A DNA stretch of 64,000 nt from Sordariomycetes sp. S80-01Y (taxonomy: Eukaryota > Ascomycota > Sordariomycetes), in NCBI GenBank assembly GCA_037042185.1, contig JAXQJY010000033.1, positions 310,001 to 374,000 on the forward strand, given 5' to 3'. The stretch's first letter is position 1, and every line of letters begins with the position of its first letter. The position numbers and the translations under genes were made by a program. Shown here piece after piece: positions 36,760-50,300 of the stretch. The notes under the pieces were generated by a model that was given only the letters and a program-made list of their open reading frames with translations, was not told the origin of the DNA and made no database searches.

Positions 36760-39700
36760 CTAGTCGTCGTCAATCTCGATGACCTTAGGAGCCTGAGTCG
36801 AGGCAGCTCTTGAAATCTGATGGCCGCTGGTCGTCCGAGCCTCCTCCTCCTCCTCGTCATCGCTTGGTTCCTCCACGGCCGTCCACGAGCCGTCAGCCTG
36901 CGCGACAATCGCCCTGACGTGCCCTTTCCCTTGTGCAAGGAGACTTTTGCGTATATCTTGCGTGTATTGATCACAGCCCAGGCTTTTCGGTCGTACGTCC
37001 TGATCACATATTGGACACTTCCAGTGATCTACCTTTGTTGGTTCATTCGTCTTTGCACCAGACGTAGGTTTTCTGGAACGCGTGGAGAGCAAGTTCTTCA
37101 AGTCAAAGCATTCCAAATGACGGCACCTAACCCCGCGAACAGGGAAATCGCACAGCGAAGAGCTCCAAGGATCCCGCACTGAGATTCTCAGACCAGCACC
37201 ATTGTCCATCTGAATGTCGTCGTCTTGGCCAGCTGACAAGCGCCTGGCTATCTCTGATTTCGTTCGACTACTGCTGAAGGTCCGTGTGGCGACGTTTCTG
37301 AGAATCATTTCGTGGCTTATTGTCCGGATGCTCTCGAGAGCGAAGAAATACGTGCAGTTTCTGGGTTTATTGGTTCTGGGCACAATTATGTTGAGCTCGT
37401 TCCTGCCTGGAATGAGCCAGTCAGTGAGCTCAATGGGAAGATCGTGCTTGAAATGTAGCTTCCTGGGCACATCCATGTGGTGACCATTGAAGGTTATGTA
37501 CACCTCCGACGGCCAAGTGGTAGGGTATGTTACCCAATTTTCCTCATCAATATGCGCTTCTGCAGGTTTCTCACAGCAACGGAGACGCATGCGTTTGGAG
37601 CCTTCCCAAAAGGGCTGTACTTGTGATCCGACCATGTCAAGTTGAAGCTTTGGGAATTGAGCCAGAGCGGACTGGTAGAGGTGCAGCGGAAATGATCGGA
37701 TCCCGTAGGCGGGGTCAATTCTTTGTGGCAGCATAGCGAAGCCCTCCATGTACTGGTAGAATTGCCCGACAACGTTATGGATGTGCCTCCTTGGAGGGCT
37801 GCGCGATCTGGGCATATGTGCTGCCATGTGAGCGGACACCCAGTCATGAGGACTCGTAGGCACGTCACTGTCCCGCAATGGTCGTAAATTCAGACTAGGT
37901 GCCAATGATTCTGAACTCCCGGCCAGAGGTTGCGGCATGATCGCTCGTTGTGTGGAACGGTTGTTCCCCGGCTGGGCCCCGTGGCTGCCGATGTTACTAG
38001 AGGTGGTGTTACGCGAGAAGGCCGGAATTCGCCGCACCATCGACGCTTCAGTTTGGGTGAACACTGGATGGACCAGGCTGTTCCGCTGCTGTGAGGTGGT
38101 TTGCGTCGGCAGACGAGGCGCCATGCGCAAGGGATGTTGCTGGCGACTGAGCGAGGGGAGGTGAGGCATTCCGAAGTCATTCGAAGGTGATTGCAGGGGC
38201 TGATATGCCGAGTTCTGCCCTGAGAAAGGTGGTACATAGCCTTGGCCTGATTCAAGCCTTGAGAGATCGCTGGACCCAGACGGGAAGCTGGGAGCCGGAT
38301 GATTGTCGCAGTTGATAGTTTGGTGCGGAATATCAGAATCCAGTGGAGTCACCCATGATTGAGACCAATGAGCTGAATGCATAGATACGGATGCAAATTC
38401 CGTGGTGGGCGAAACCTGACTGACCGCTCTACGTTGTTGCGAGTGACTTGGATGCTGAAGACGCTGCGTATCGCTCAAGGGGCGTGAGCTGTAATTCACC
38501 GCTATTGGCCGTTGAGACTGGTTTTGGTTCGTGATGAGCTGAGGCATAGACGAAAGAGCTTCGTTCCTGGCACCTGGTCTTTGGGTCTGAATCGAGCGTG
38601 CATCAGTCCGGTCATGTGCGTGCACGCCAGCAGACAGTTGTGCTGTGGCAGCGATAGGCTGATGCTGAGCTCCTGTTTGAGCTTCAAGCGTTGGCTGTGA
38701 CCCCTGCTTTCGTGCAGCCTGGGTGGTTCTGCCCAGTCCCCTCGACGCTTGATGCTGCAAGTCAGCTCCATCAGTTGCAGGGATCGAGTGATCGCCGACG
38801 AATTCTCTAGATGCTTTCCTCTTTAACCACGCTTCCTGGAGCACCTCTGCGCTGATGTCTAACATGCCGTCCTCGCTGTTGGCTTGGACTTTCGCGGCTG
38901 CTGTTCGGAGGATGCCGCCAGGTTGCCACAAGTCGTGTAGCGAGTCACCGTGGCGTATGGTGTGTTCGCTGATTGTCAATAACACAGTGAGACAAGCAAG
39001 ATCTAGATTCGTGCCGGTATGGAAAGCGCGAGCCCTGCCTATATCTCCAGGTAACCACGAGACGTCTCCCCAGAGATTACTTAGTTGCTGCTTAATCATC
39101 TCCACATTTTCCACCCGTTCGCCTCTGCTTGGCAAATCTGGTTCCCTCTGTGATCGTCGTTGCTGTTCTTGTTGACCTGGTGAAGGACCAGTGTCGGCCG
39201 CGCCGACATGAGACTCAAGGCCGCTGGCGGGCCGTGCAACGCTCGATGGGAGGGTGCCTCGCGACATAGAGTTCCTCGTCTCAGCTATCGCCGTTGCTGA
39301 TGTGTTCGCCTTTTGTTCGACCACCTCTTCCGCGCTCTGCTGGGTGTGCAGGCGTGTCTTCTGTCCTTCCGCAATCTCTGAAACCCCAAACCTGGCTTCT
39401 GAAGTGGGCATCAGGTCTTGCTGAGTCACAGTTACACTAGTTGACCTTGGCTGTCGAAGAGCCATAAACGTAGCCGCCGTATTTTGTGGGCTTACTGACA
39501 TTGTCCTGGTCTCTTTTTGACCTGGAACACTCTGGTGAATGATGCCAGTTACGGTCGCGGGCGTCGTGCTTGGGGTTGCTATGTTCACAAACTTCGGGTC
39601 AAAGGTAGAAGGAGTCTGCGATGGGGGAGAAGAAGGGGGACGCGAGGCGTTGGACGTGGGACTGCAAGCTGTTTCCATGTCAGCAAAACGCATTGGGGCA

Positions 39701-41187
39701 CTGGAGGTATTGCCTACGCGTAAGGCTAGCTGAACGCCGAGCTTCTGCAGCAGCTGTTGCATATTTCGTGCAGATGTCTAACCGATGACTGTCCAAAGTT
39801 GACTTTGTCCTCTCATCAGTTAGTGCTTGGAGCTCGATCTCCTGGTCCTTGATCCATATGTCGTCAATTGGAGCAGCAAGTTGGTCTCGAACTCCAACCA
39901 TCCGCCGCGAGGCTTTGAACAAGGCTTTCCGCATTGTGGAGGAGTGACAGCCAAGCGTATGTATCAGCTCCATCGCTAGCACTGGGAAAGCTCTTTTTTT
40001 AATGGACTTCAAGAGGAGCGCCCATTTCTTCACAAAGCGTTCCACAAATTCCCTAGCTTGTTGCAGATGACGAGAATAGAAACTGCTGCTGTTGAGCGCT
40101 TGAGGATCGTCAAGTCTGCGAGGCCAGTTACAAAAATGCATGCGATGATACGGCTGCAAGTTCTCGTTGTTGCGAAGGATATGTTCCAAGAGCCCAAACG
40201 CTCTGTCAACCTCGTCAGTCTCGACCGGTGCGAGTAACTGGTGTACGAATCCAGGGTGTTCAGTCCACATGCAGAAACACTGGTGGAGAACTATGTACAA
40301 GCCGTCGCGCTTTGAACAGGCCTCAGTCAAATACTTGTACCGGTGCGCATCATCGGTTGGGAGGCCTTTCCATCCGCCATTTTTCTCGATGTGGTCATGT
40401 AGCTTGCTGGCGTATTTCTCCATCACTCGATTGTAAGACGGATTATTGACTAATTTGAACTCGGTCAAACCCACGCGTTGCCGTTTACCTTGAGACTCTG
40501 AAGTCGACTCGTCGTCCTCGGTGCTGGAACTCCAATCTCTCTTCGAGCCATGAGACAGAGCTGGGCGTTCACACAGTTCTGTGCTTGAGTCAGACTCGCG
40601 AGGCGCACAACCAGGGCGTTCCGTTTGTGTCTCTGGAGTTGAGATTGAGTCAGATGTGACGGCCTGTCGCACTGGTGAAGGCCTGGGAAGGGTATTGGCT
40701 CGGTAGTTTTCGTGGAGAGCGTCCGGGTTTTCATCGTGGAAGCCCAGCGGGGCCAGTGCAGCTTCGCTTGAGGGATCGTCTTGGGGGGTCGCGATACGGT
40801 GGGTATTCGCGAAGCTCGATCCGCTCGCTAGGAAGGGTGATGAAGGTGTGATTTCTCTAGTATTCTGTGAGCACACTTTGCCGTTCTGTGATTGACCGAA
40901 GCAACTTACTCCAATGTGACCTCGGGAGAAGCCAAACCTGAAGCAGGCACAAGAAGACCCAGCGAAGGAGCCAGTAAATTTGTTTTCGGTTGTCCGCGCT
41001 TTCGAGAAAGGGCTTGGTTTGGAAGACCAGGCCTGATGCCAGTCGCTGGCAGTTCCCCCCCAGGACACCTGTGCGCCGTAGACATCCATGCCTTTTGGTG
41101 GCCGAGGACCGCGTGGAGGTGGGTATTAGACTCAGCAATGTCCCTTTCAGTGACAGACAAATCGGAGTCGCGAACGTATTGCACCAT
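36760..41187 (-). CDS. SP-RING (MIZ-type) zinc-finger protein, PIAS/Siz-like, 1441 aa
   Basis: Likely a SUMO E3 ligase or related chromatin factor in the nucleus. The model is complement(join(36760..39668, 39718..40856, 40910..41187)); introns of 49 and 53 nt bridge three reading frames. The start MVQYVRDSDLSVTERDIAES was chosen over ATG 41089 because it splices in frame to the second exon. Parts: disordered N-terminus; a helical segment at about 250-460 (NRVMEKYASKLHDHIEKNGG, LLAPVETDEVDRAFGLLEHI); very long Gln/Ser/Pro-rich disorder; a beta-rich region at about 1130-1290 comparable in place to the PINIT domain (EVYITFNGHHMDVPRKLHFK); and the SP-RING at about 1298-1365 with VRGVRCRHLECFDLKNLL and HWKCPICDQDV, giving the C-x-H-x2-C and C-x2-C ligands. 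The tail has an acidic run and ends in VIEIDDD, a textbook SUMO-interacting motif. It is far longer than yeast Siz1/Siz2 because of the disordered centre. The SP-RING call is secure, ligase activity inferred. Confidence 0.88.
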
Positions 41188-43220
41188 CGCAGCTACTTAG
41201 GTGACTTGAGGGTTCTATAGGGAGACAATCGGTCTGAATTGGGTGGCGTGTGGCTGGAGATTTGTTTGTCACCATGCACCTTGCGTACTCCCAGCGCCTG
41301 GATCCAGATCAACCCTGATCCCATTATTCGATAAGACGCGGAACAGGAAGTCGTCGCCCAAACGTCGTTGCATGGCGGTTCGCTGGGGTGGGTGGCGGTC
41401 GTTCGTTATGGTTGGGGAAGCGCCACCAGACCGCGTTGTCTGCGGGGAAGATCGTAATGAAGACCGCGACTACCGTTTACGAGCTCCATGAAAAGAGTGC
41501 TCATAGCCAACAGCTCCACGACCCTCGATAAGTTGTTCCAGGCTGCGAGTTTGCACCAAACGGGAGCGTGTGGTGTCGAAGAAGATGTTTCTGTTGTTTG
41601 CCGATCACACGGATAGTGTGTTGGTTGAGTGTGTACTAGCCCCACAACATTGTGAATATGGACAGGGATTATCCATCGCGAGGACCAACTGCAACACTTA
41701 TCGGCTTCTTCTCTGTCACCCGAGGCCGATCTATTTCCTCGTGACAAAATGATAGCTTTCTCGGAGACGTTTACATAGAATGGAGGCAGGTAAGTCCTAC
41801 AGTGACAGGACCCCAGCTACTCGAATAGATGGCTGCACAGTGAGACTACCTCAAGGTGGTGAAAAATTACCTTAAGACATCCAGGGTCCTGGAGCATGTC
41901 ACAACTCTTGGTAACGATTCTGGGCGTGTTAAGCACTAGCGCGCGGTGGATGGTAGCACATTACAGCCTCCACATCTGCCTACCCGGGACTAAGAGTCTA
42001 GAAGAAGTTGGTGGTCGGCATATCGCGGGTCAGCCTCGTTTTCACCCTCTTCAATTATAATGCAGCCTGTACACACGGACATTTGAGTTCTGAGTATGAA
42101 TTATATGGATGTCAGCGGTACGCGCGTTTAGTTGGGATGCGGGCACGCGGATCAGCTGGAGGTGAGCTTCAATAGAAATTAACCGTTACATACCTTTTTT
42201 TGTTCCTCCGAACAACGACGTCCGTGGCTCGATACAAATATCCTAGATATAAACTCAGAAAAACTAGAAGCAAGTTCCATCCTGCATCCATGAGCAATAT
42301 TACAACGTCGTCCTTCGATCGATGCCATTGACACCAACCGCAAGCCACAGGATGACTGGGGAGCGATATGTATCATACATTATGACCCTAATGACCCTAA
42401 TGACCCTATCCGGCCAAATCGCACCAAAGACTCATTTGGCGGTTCATTTCCCGGCCTATGCACATCAGGGGCAGCCGCAAGCTGAGCTCACCTCCATAAG
42501 CGAGGAAGCTTCAAGTTACACGGATGGCGGTAGAAGTACATCTGCAGAGGGTCAGGGTCGACGGCATATATCTCGAGGGGACCGAGTGCCGGCTTCGGGC
42601 TTGCATGGCTGACGGGCGACATGACTTCAGAGGCTGGAAACGGAACAAGGAACGAGCGTCCCCAACTCAAGCTGTCACGGTTGCAACTTGACTGTACGTA
42701 TCCGTGCTCCATACGGAGTAAGAAGCTGTTTGCGTGCCATGCGACAGCCCCACATCCCCTGCTTCTGAGCCAATCGAAGCCGCCCACGCCAACCGTCATT
42801 TTTGGCTTCCAGGTCCAGCCCCCTCCACTGTCAGTGCCACTGCCACTACCAGTGGCATCCATCCGTCTGCTCTCCTCCTCGGAACCCGAGCCTGACCTGC
42901 ACCTAGTCTCAGGACTAAGGACCTCCTCCATTTACCGCTGCGACTCGCGCTACCTACGACTCTTCCCGCTCGCCCTCACCTTCAAACCCGCCCTTTTGCC
43001 ATCTCGGCAGAGTCAGTCTCGGGTTGCCGTCACCGTCAACCCTCACTCAGCCCATGGCGCCCCTTCGCTAGTCCATGGTTAACCTCAGAGTAACGACTCC
43101 AACGCTTCGACCGCCGCACCGTGTCTCAGATACCCGCGACGATCATCGTTCGTCCTCCCGCTGCCTGACGACCAGCTCGGCAGAGGTGTACCCTCTTGCT
43201 CCCATCCACGCACCGCGAGG
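41188..43220. other. 2 kb divergent intergenic region
   Basis: It contains the promoters of the SP-RING gene and the Boi-like gene. A 9-bp tandem repeat is at 42382-42408. The plus-strand open frame 42621-43082 is Pro/Leu/Ser-rich and lies in the expected leader of the Boi-like gene; I do not regard it as a gene. Confidence 0.4.
42382..42408. repeat. Tandem repeat ATGACCCTA x3
   Basis: Three perfect 9-bp units in non-coding DNA. The CCCTAA within it recalls telomere repeats but the unit length is wrong and there is no array. Confidence 0.85.
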
Positions 43221-46163
43221 ATGGCTTCGCGACTGACCAACGAACGTCCCGAGGTGGGCGACACCCTGCTGGTTGTCCGTGAGTAACCCCACGCATGTGT
43301 TAAGCATATCCGCCCCAACTCAACACCGAGGCTCTTTGCTTCCGGGCCGCCACCAACACCGTGACTGTGCTGACCACGAATTCTCTGCAGACGACTTTTC
43401 AGCTAGAAGCTCCGATGAGTTGAGTCTCACGAAAGGCGACCGTGTCGAGTTGATTGAGCGCGATGACGAATTCGGCGATGGCTGGTTCTTGGGCAAGCAC
43501 CTCGCCAATGGCAACACCGGTCTGTTCCCTGAAGGTTTGTCGTCTCGAAGCAGTTACTCCCCCAACCTCTGACCCGTCTAGTCTACACAAAAGTCGCACC
43601 CAAGACCCAGCTACCTACCGTTGGCTCAAGCGCCGCCGCCGCACCCACGCCCTTGATAACCTTGCCCGAAGAAGCATCTGATAAGCCAGTCGTTGTGGTT
43701 GACGAACCGAAGCCCGACCAGTCACCACAACCCGACCCAGCTTCCTTCCCGAATAACGAACAGCCCATCACTTTGCCATTGAACGCGAACAAGTCCGACT
43801 CGACCCCTCCTCCAACAAAGACGAACCAGGGACATGTGGCTGCCGCCTTAGGACGATTGTCTGGCTCTGGTGGCCCATCCCAGCAACAGCAGGATAGCCA
43901 AGTCTTGAACGACACGCTGAACGTTATCAACGAGCACATCACCAACCTACGCTCACCTGCCAGCAACAATGCGCTGCGCACAGGCGCCGATTCTGGCAGC
44001 GAATACAGTGCTTCCTTACACCACCGCATGTCCTACATCCAAGGTGAGGAGACCGACGAGGAGGAAGAATCAACGCACACGCGCGCAGAGGTGGAAGCAT
44101 GGACAGCTGATGACGTTGCCGAATTTTTGTTCACTTCAGGCGTGGAGAAATCGCACTGTGAGGTGTTTAGGGACCAAGACATTTCAGGCGAGGTTCTGCT
44201 CGGTATGGATCAGGGCTCCTTGTTCATCAAAGATTTTGAGTTGGGTTCTGTGGGACGGCGCTTGAAGACTTGGCATCGGATCAAAGCCCTTCAAGATGAG
44301 GTCAGTGACGGTATCGTCACGCGCCGAACGACCCAGACCTACGGCAGCGACATTGCATCTGAAGATGTTCCTCGGGGTCGAATGAGAACGAGCACGGTAG
44401 GGACTTCTTTCTCAGGGACCAACAATCATCGACTATCATCCGCGAACACACCCCCGATGCTCACCCCCATTTCTGCTTCAAGCGGCCAGGAAAGCCCTTC
44501 GCATCCTGGACACTTTAAGCGGCCGTCTGCGGCATCCGTGAGGGATATGAATCACTCGCGCCGCCACTCATCTACCGACTACCACGTGGGCTCAACAACG
44601 CCCCGGCTTACGCCCAACGGGACGTTCCCAGGAGCTGAAAGTGCACACAAAAAGCAAGCGTCATTTGACCGCAACTGGACACTTGGAGGTGCAAGGCCAC
44701 TTTCGCAAGTGGGCGGGCAGGCACTGAACGGAAGAACAGAGCCTGAGCTGCAGGATTCCGCTGTAGACATGGATCGGGGCTACTTCTCTGGCACCGAAGC
44801 TGACGGGAGGAGGCGCAGCGTGCGCAACACTCTTAGGAAACGGGAAAGTGTCGCTCACTCAAGAAAGTCTAGCTACGCGGAGGAGCAGAGAATCAGGAGC
44901 GCTACTGCTCTTTCGCGGCACTCTCGATTTGGCAGCGACTCCTACCGCGAGAGTGCACCACAGACCGCCTCACAAAAGTACTATGGACTTTCGGCAGCCC
45001 CTCACCGGCGAACGGCTTCTCACAACACGACCGAATCGATTCGCCCACCACCGCCGGCGAAAGACCCTGCCCCCCCAACTGTGACGCGACTCGACGCTTC
45101 GCGGGGCTCGGACGGATCGACCGCCCCCCCGCCCCCGGAGAAGGACGGTTGGGTCTCGTCTCTTACCAGGCCCATCGCGAAGACAGGAGGCTTTGGCATC
45201 CGCGCCATCTCAGACAACCTCGGCTTTGATCGCAATAAGTCGTCAAGGGAAATCAAAGATCCCCTTCCATCACCCGCAGCAACAGGCTCCAGCACCCCCT
45301 CTGGCGGCCCATCCTTGGACCTCGATTCCCCTGAAGCTACCAAGAGCCCCGGCTCAAATAGCATGCCAGCTGCCAAAAACAAAGGTCGTAAGGGCAAGAA
45401 GGATACCAGCGCATATACCCGTGGTCTCCTCAAGATCAGCCCGAAGGTCGCCATGCAAGATGCAGACTACAGTGGATGGATGCGCAAGAAGAGCTCGAAT
45501 CTAATGACGACGTGGAAGCCGCGATTCTTCGTCCTCAAGGGGCGACGTATGGCGTACTACTACTCCGAAGACGACGACTCAGAAAAGGGCCTCATCGACA
45601 TATCATTCCACCGCGTTCTGCCCGCTGATAACGAAAAGCTCACTGGCCTTCACGCATCGATCACTGGAGCAGTTGGCGGACAGGGCCTTCTTCCAGGCAG
45701 CAGCAACTCGGATCCCCTTGAGAAGGGCGACGACGCCATGTTCATTTTCAAACTTGTCCCTCCCCGCGCTGGTCTTTCTCGAGGCGTCCACTTCACAAAA
45801 CCAACAGTACATTATTTCGCCGTACCAAACCTGAAACAAGGCCGTCTCTGGATGGCTGCTTTGATGAAGGCAACTATTGATCGCGACGACACTCAGCCTA
45901 TCACATCGACCTATCAACAAAAGACCATCTCGTTGAACAAGGCGAAGCAGATGCGCCATCGCCCTCCGGCCCTCATGAACCTCGACGAAGCGGCGGAGGA
46001 TGGGGAGACACCCGTTGAGGGAGCTGAGGCGGAGAAGAAGGAGGCCGATGGGGGCTTAGGGATAAACTTCAGTGATCTCGATTCCGCAGTTGCCGGGGTT
46101 GACAAGCCAGCGACTAGCCAGCCCAGCCAGGAGAGTCCGTCGCTACCCATACAGGGCGCCTAG
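43221..46163 (+). CDS. Boi1/Boi2-like SH3-SAM-PH scaffold protein, 927 aa
   Basis: In yeast Boi proteins link Cdc42 polarity and the exocyst to exocytosis at growth sites; the same role in hyphal tips is inferred. The model is join(43221..43278, 43391..43534, 43582..46163). The SH3 domain (about 13-70) is spread over three exons and includes HDFSARSSDELSLTKGD, ELIERDDEFGDGWFLGK and NTGLFPEVY. A SAM domain lies at about 216-285 (WTADDVAEFLFTSGVEKSHC, RRLKTWHRIKALQDEV). A long Ser/Pro-rich stretch follows. The PH domain is at about 695-835, starting DYSGWMRKKSSNLMTTWKPR and FFVLKGRRMAYYY, and carrying an insertion before the last helix (GRLWMAALMKATIDRD). Domain order and length match the family. 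Pro-rich motifs such as PPPPAKDPAPP are present. It is convergent with the Fhl1-like gene. The 112-nt first intron is longer than most here. Confidence 0.93.
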
Positions 46164-47360
46164 GCGGCGTTTCGCAGGTGGAGGATGTGACACGCCCTTC
46201 CTCTATTCTCAACTTTCCCGCATCTTCGACGACACCTTACGAAAGGGACGCAACTTATGCCCCCTGACCGCCGACGCTGTCTTCCACACTCTACAATGTA
46301 CACAACACCCTTTATGTCGGATACGACCTTACGCAACACGAAACCTACACAAGCTCTCACTTTTCCGTCAATGCTATTTTCTTCTTTCTTGGGGGCCAGA
46401 AGGGGTTGTGTCAAGATCTTGTTTCCTATCTCGAATTCTGCTCCTCGGCGTCCTGGACGGTGACTGCGTACGCAATGAAGAATTATCTCGACGATACCTT
46501 TTTCTTTTTCTTCTTCTCACCCCCTGTTCCTTTTTTCTCATTTTTACTCTACGGTGGGTGGCTGATGGAGCGAGAACGGACGTGGTTTAGACAGAGGCGG
46601 GTTTGTTTTCGCCGCGGCTGATGAGGGGGCATGAGGGGATGGGTGCCTTTGGACCTTGGAGCCTAGCGAGGGGATGCTGGGCAGTACAGTACATAGGATG
46701 AGCAAAGATGAATGTGTGGTTGTTGTTGACTTTCACTCCTTTCCGCCTTGACGTAGTTCCATCGTGATGACAGTCAAGCGGACTGAAGTAACAGCAATGG
46801 CCAGTAGAAGACGTCACATTATGCACACACATATCGTGGAGAGGTCCACATGCACTGTTACAGTAGTATAATACTTCGTTTCCATTAATACTTTCTCAAA
46901 CTCCGGGCCCAAAAACTCCTCATCCATCGTTCGAGACGGCTTCGGCTTGCCATTCCGCCCTATGCGCCCTTTGAAAAACTAAATCCATGCCCTGGTATAA
47001 TGTATAATGCTTCACGAATCTCATAACTCATTTAACGGGCTTGCTCGAAATGTACCTGTCCCACCGCCCGCTGCTTTTTGGCTTCCACTTCCATTAATCG
47101 AAAGTTCCAAGGACGACTCCTTCACCGCTCGCGTCGTACCAGGGTTTGTCTCGCCGTTGTTTAGTCTTTGGTGCCACCCGGGACGGGTGAGTCGATGAGC
47201 AGCCGGGCGGCAGAGCAAGTGTCTAGAGGGACATTCGGTCTCGGTGATCGCCCCTTTGACATTTCGAGCGTCATTTTATGCCCAAGACGGGGCGAGCACT
47301 GTTGTATGCCGGGTCGAAGTCTAGAACGACGGCACGCTTACTGCGACAACTTCAATCCCG
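46164..47360. other. Convergent intergenic spacer, 1.2 kb
   Basis: It holds the 3' untranslated regions of the Boi-like and Fhl1-like genes, including a T/C-rich run at 46499-46545. No gene was recognised. Confidence 0.4.
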
Positions 47361-50300
47361 TTAAGCTTGATTGTTTGGTGCTTCCGTTGATGCTGTAGTT
47401 GGTGCCTTGGGTTGTTCAGTCTGTGCTTGAGGTTGATTTTGCGGCACAGCAGGAGCCTGAGGCTGAGGCGGAGTTGGTATCTGGGCTTTTGAAGGCTCCT
47501 GTGTCTGAGTTGCACCCTGATTCTGCGCCAGTTGTTGTGTCTGGGCTTGTGGCTGCCCTGGGTTCGCATCTATCGGGGGCTTTGGCGCATCTACTTGTGA
47601 AGTAACAGGCGTTTGCCCCTGAGGCTGTGCCTGTTGAGCCGCCGAGGCAGAGGTAGTGACAGGAGCTTGAGGTTGTGTAGCTTGTGTTTGCGCCTGTACC
47701 TGGGGCTGAGACTGAGCCTGCTGTGGTGCTGGAACTGGCGCTGTAGGCAAGAGAGGTTGTGATTGCGCTGACGGCTGGGGCTGTATTGGGCCCTGAGCTT
47801 GTGCCTGAGCCTGAGCCTGTTGGGAAATAGGCGCACCAGGCCGCTGTTCGGTAGTCGGCGCCCTCTGAACCGTAGCGGCTGTTGGCTGCTGTACTGGCGG
47901 TGGGGGCCCTTGAACAGGCGGCGACATTGCTGTCTGACCAGCAGGCTGAGGTTGCGCCGCACCGCTGGTTGGAGCTGCTGCTTGCGGGGGAGTCGACTTC
48001 ACAGCTACATCGGGAGCAGGAGGTGACATCGCAGCCGAGCCCTGACGAGGCGGGACAGGGACCATGTTTACCGCAGCTCCAGCAACAGGACTCGCAGCAG
48101 CTCGAACAGGGGTTGGCGTAGCGGCAGACCTCGAACTCGGAGTGCCACCTCGCAATAGTGCTTCATGCTCTTTCATTTGAACGCGCGTAGGAAGCTTGTT
48201 CAGCAGATTCTTAACGTTGCCCTGGAGGACCTTGCTGAATTTGTTGGCTGCATCCTTCGCAAAAGGAGGTCGATCGGTGAAACCAAGAGCTGTGACGATT
48301 GCATGATTTGTCATTTCGTGGGCTTCGTCCTCGGTGAACTTATTCTTGAGTGCTCCGATAACGCTCTCGCGGAAGTTGACCAGATGGCGAGAGATCTCAG
48401 GGTCAAGGAGCGTCTTGTAGGGGGGTGTACCGTCCGGATTGTTTGGTCGATATTTTGATATAGCACCCTCGATGAGACTGTTGATACCCTTGGCAGCAAT
48501 GGCTTCCATCTGCTTATTGTTCCCACTTGAATTCTCCTTCTTGATGCCGAGAGCACGGTCGATAGCTGACCAGAGGATCTCATCGGGATTGGGGCACTTG
48601 GCATCCGACAGACCTTGATGCAGCTGTTTCCGAGTGCGGTTGACAAGAGCAACAAGATGGGGCTCTATGTGCGGCCTGATGTTGGGATCTACAGCGTTCG
48701 AGGCCTGCGGATCTGGTTGCGGAGGACTGGCGGCCTGCCTGGAAGCCGGTTGCTGCGCAGGCTGCGCAGGAATATTACCACCGTTCGCTGGCCGGTATTG
48801 GGCAGCGGGCTGTTGCTGATGAGGCTGGCCGTAAGGCGCATTCTGAGGGGCAGCCGGGCCAGCCTGTCCTGTCGCTTGGGCCGGTGGGAACCCAGGCTGC
48901 TGTGGTGTGCTTTGTTGCCCTGTTGCCAAAGGAGCTTGTATGGGTTGCCCATACTGCACGGGCCGATTTGGCTGACCAGGCTGTTGCATTTGTTGGTTTG
49001 CCACGGGATAAGCCTGATGATACTGCGGAAGATATCCGTTTTGAGGCTGAGGCATGTGCTGACCAGCAGCGTAGTACTGACGCTGTTGATTGAGGTGCTG
49101 GGCGGACTGGTGCATGGTGGGCGACCGATCCCTCTTTTGCGTCTTCTTTCCAGCGTCAATGTCGACATCGCTGCGACGATACCAGACACCGCGCTCCTCA
49201 TCCTTGGCGAAAGCATCATTCCCGATCAGGTTGTGACGGACGCTGCTCTCCCAGCCTTTGGTCTCAGTACCGAAGTGGAAATAGGGCCACTCAGTGGCAA
49301 TCCGCTTGTAGATTTGCTTGAGTGTCAAACCCTCCCTGCCCGCAGGTGTGAGCTTCTCGTCGATCATCTGGCAGTAGTTCTTGCTTGGCTTTGCCAACTG
49401 CTCCTCTGTATAGTCTTCTCTGTTCAGCTGCAGAGGCGGAGACTTGGGGCGAGTGGGCTTCGTTTTCTTTTCCTTTGGCTTCTTCTCTTCTCCACCGTCC
49501 AAAACATCCGGCAAGCCCTCCATGGCCTGGCGCTTCTCTGCAGGCAGCTCGGCACCCTCGGGCAGCGCATGCTTCCTCGGACGACCGACTTTGCGCTTGA
49601 TGGGCTCTTCTGGTGGTGGCAGTTCAGCAGCTCTCTCCTTCTCTTGTTGCTCTTGTAGCTTCTTGAGTTCTCGCTGTTGTCGTTTTGACATGATGCCATT
49701 CTTTGGAGGTCTTCCCGGACCCCTCTTTTTGCTGAGGAAACCTTCTGGTATTTCGATACCTTCCATGCTAGTAGGCTGTGCCTGCGGTAAGGACTGGCGA
49801 GCCTCGCCATTGGGTTTGGGCTGGACAGGAGCAGCTTGCGCTGATGAAGGTGATCTGGTCGGGCTCGCCTTCTTGGCCTTTGGGCTTGTTTTTGGACTCG
49901 CCTTCTGCTTTGGGCTTGACTTGAGCTTCGGGCTCGTCTTCGTTGGCTTCTGTTCCACCTCTTCCACCTTCTGCTGCATTTGTTCTTCGACATCACCCAC
50001 CATCCTGGCGTCGGGTGACGAGAGCTCTTCGCTTGTATCCCTCGTTTGCGCATCTGGGTTCTGCACGAAGTCGAAGCTCATCGATTTGCCACCACTCCGC
50101 ATCGAGTCTTTCGCTTTGGACAAGTCTTCCCCGCCAGTGCAACCGACAGCCACGCCGGTAATCAGGAACTGGAACCGGATGTCCTTGATCTGTAGCCAAT
50201 CGCCGCTTTTCAAAACAACGGGTTCAACTCGACGCAAGGTGTCGTTGAGGAAGTACCCGTTGTTGTGCAAGCCTTGTGACTTGAAAACGCCCTCGTACTT

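Noticed and set aside
42382-42408. CCCTAA words suggesting an internal telomere tract
   Set aside because: The period is 9 bp, not 6, and only three units exist.
42621-43082. 153-residue plus-strand frame upstream of the Boi-like gene
   Set aside because: Low-complexity Pro/Ser/Leu composition and position fit a 5' leader rather than a gene.
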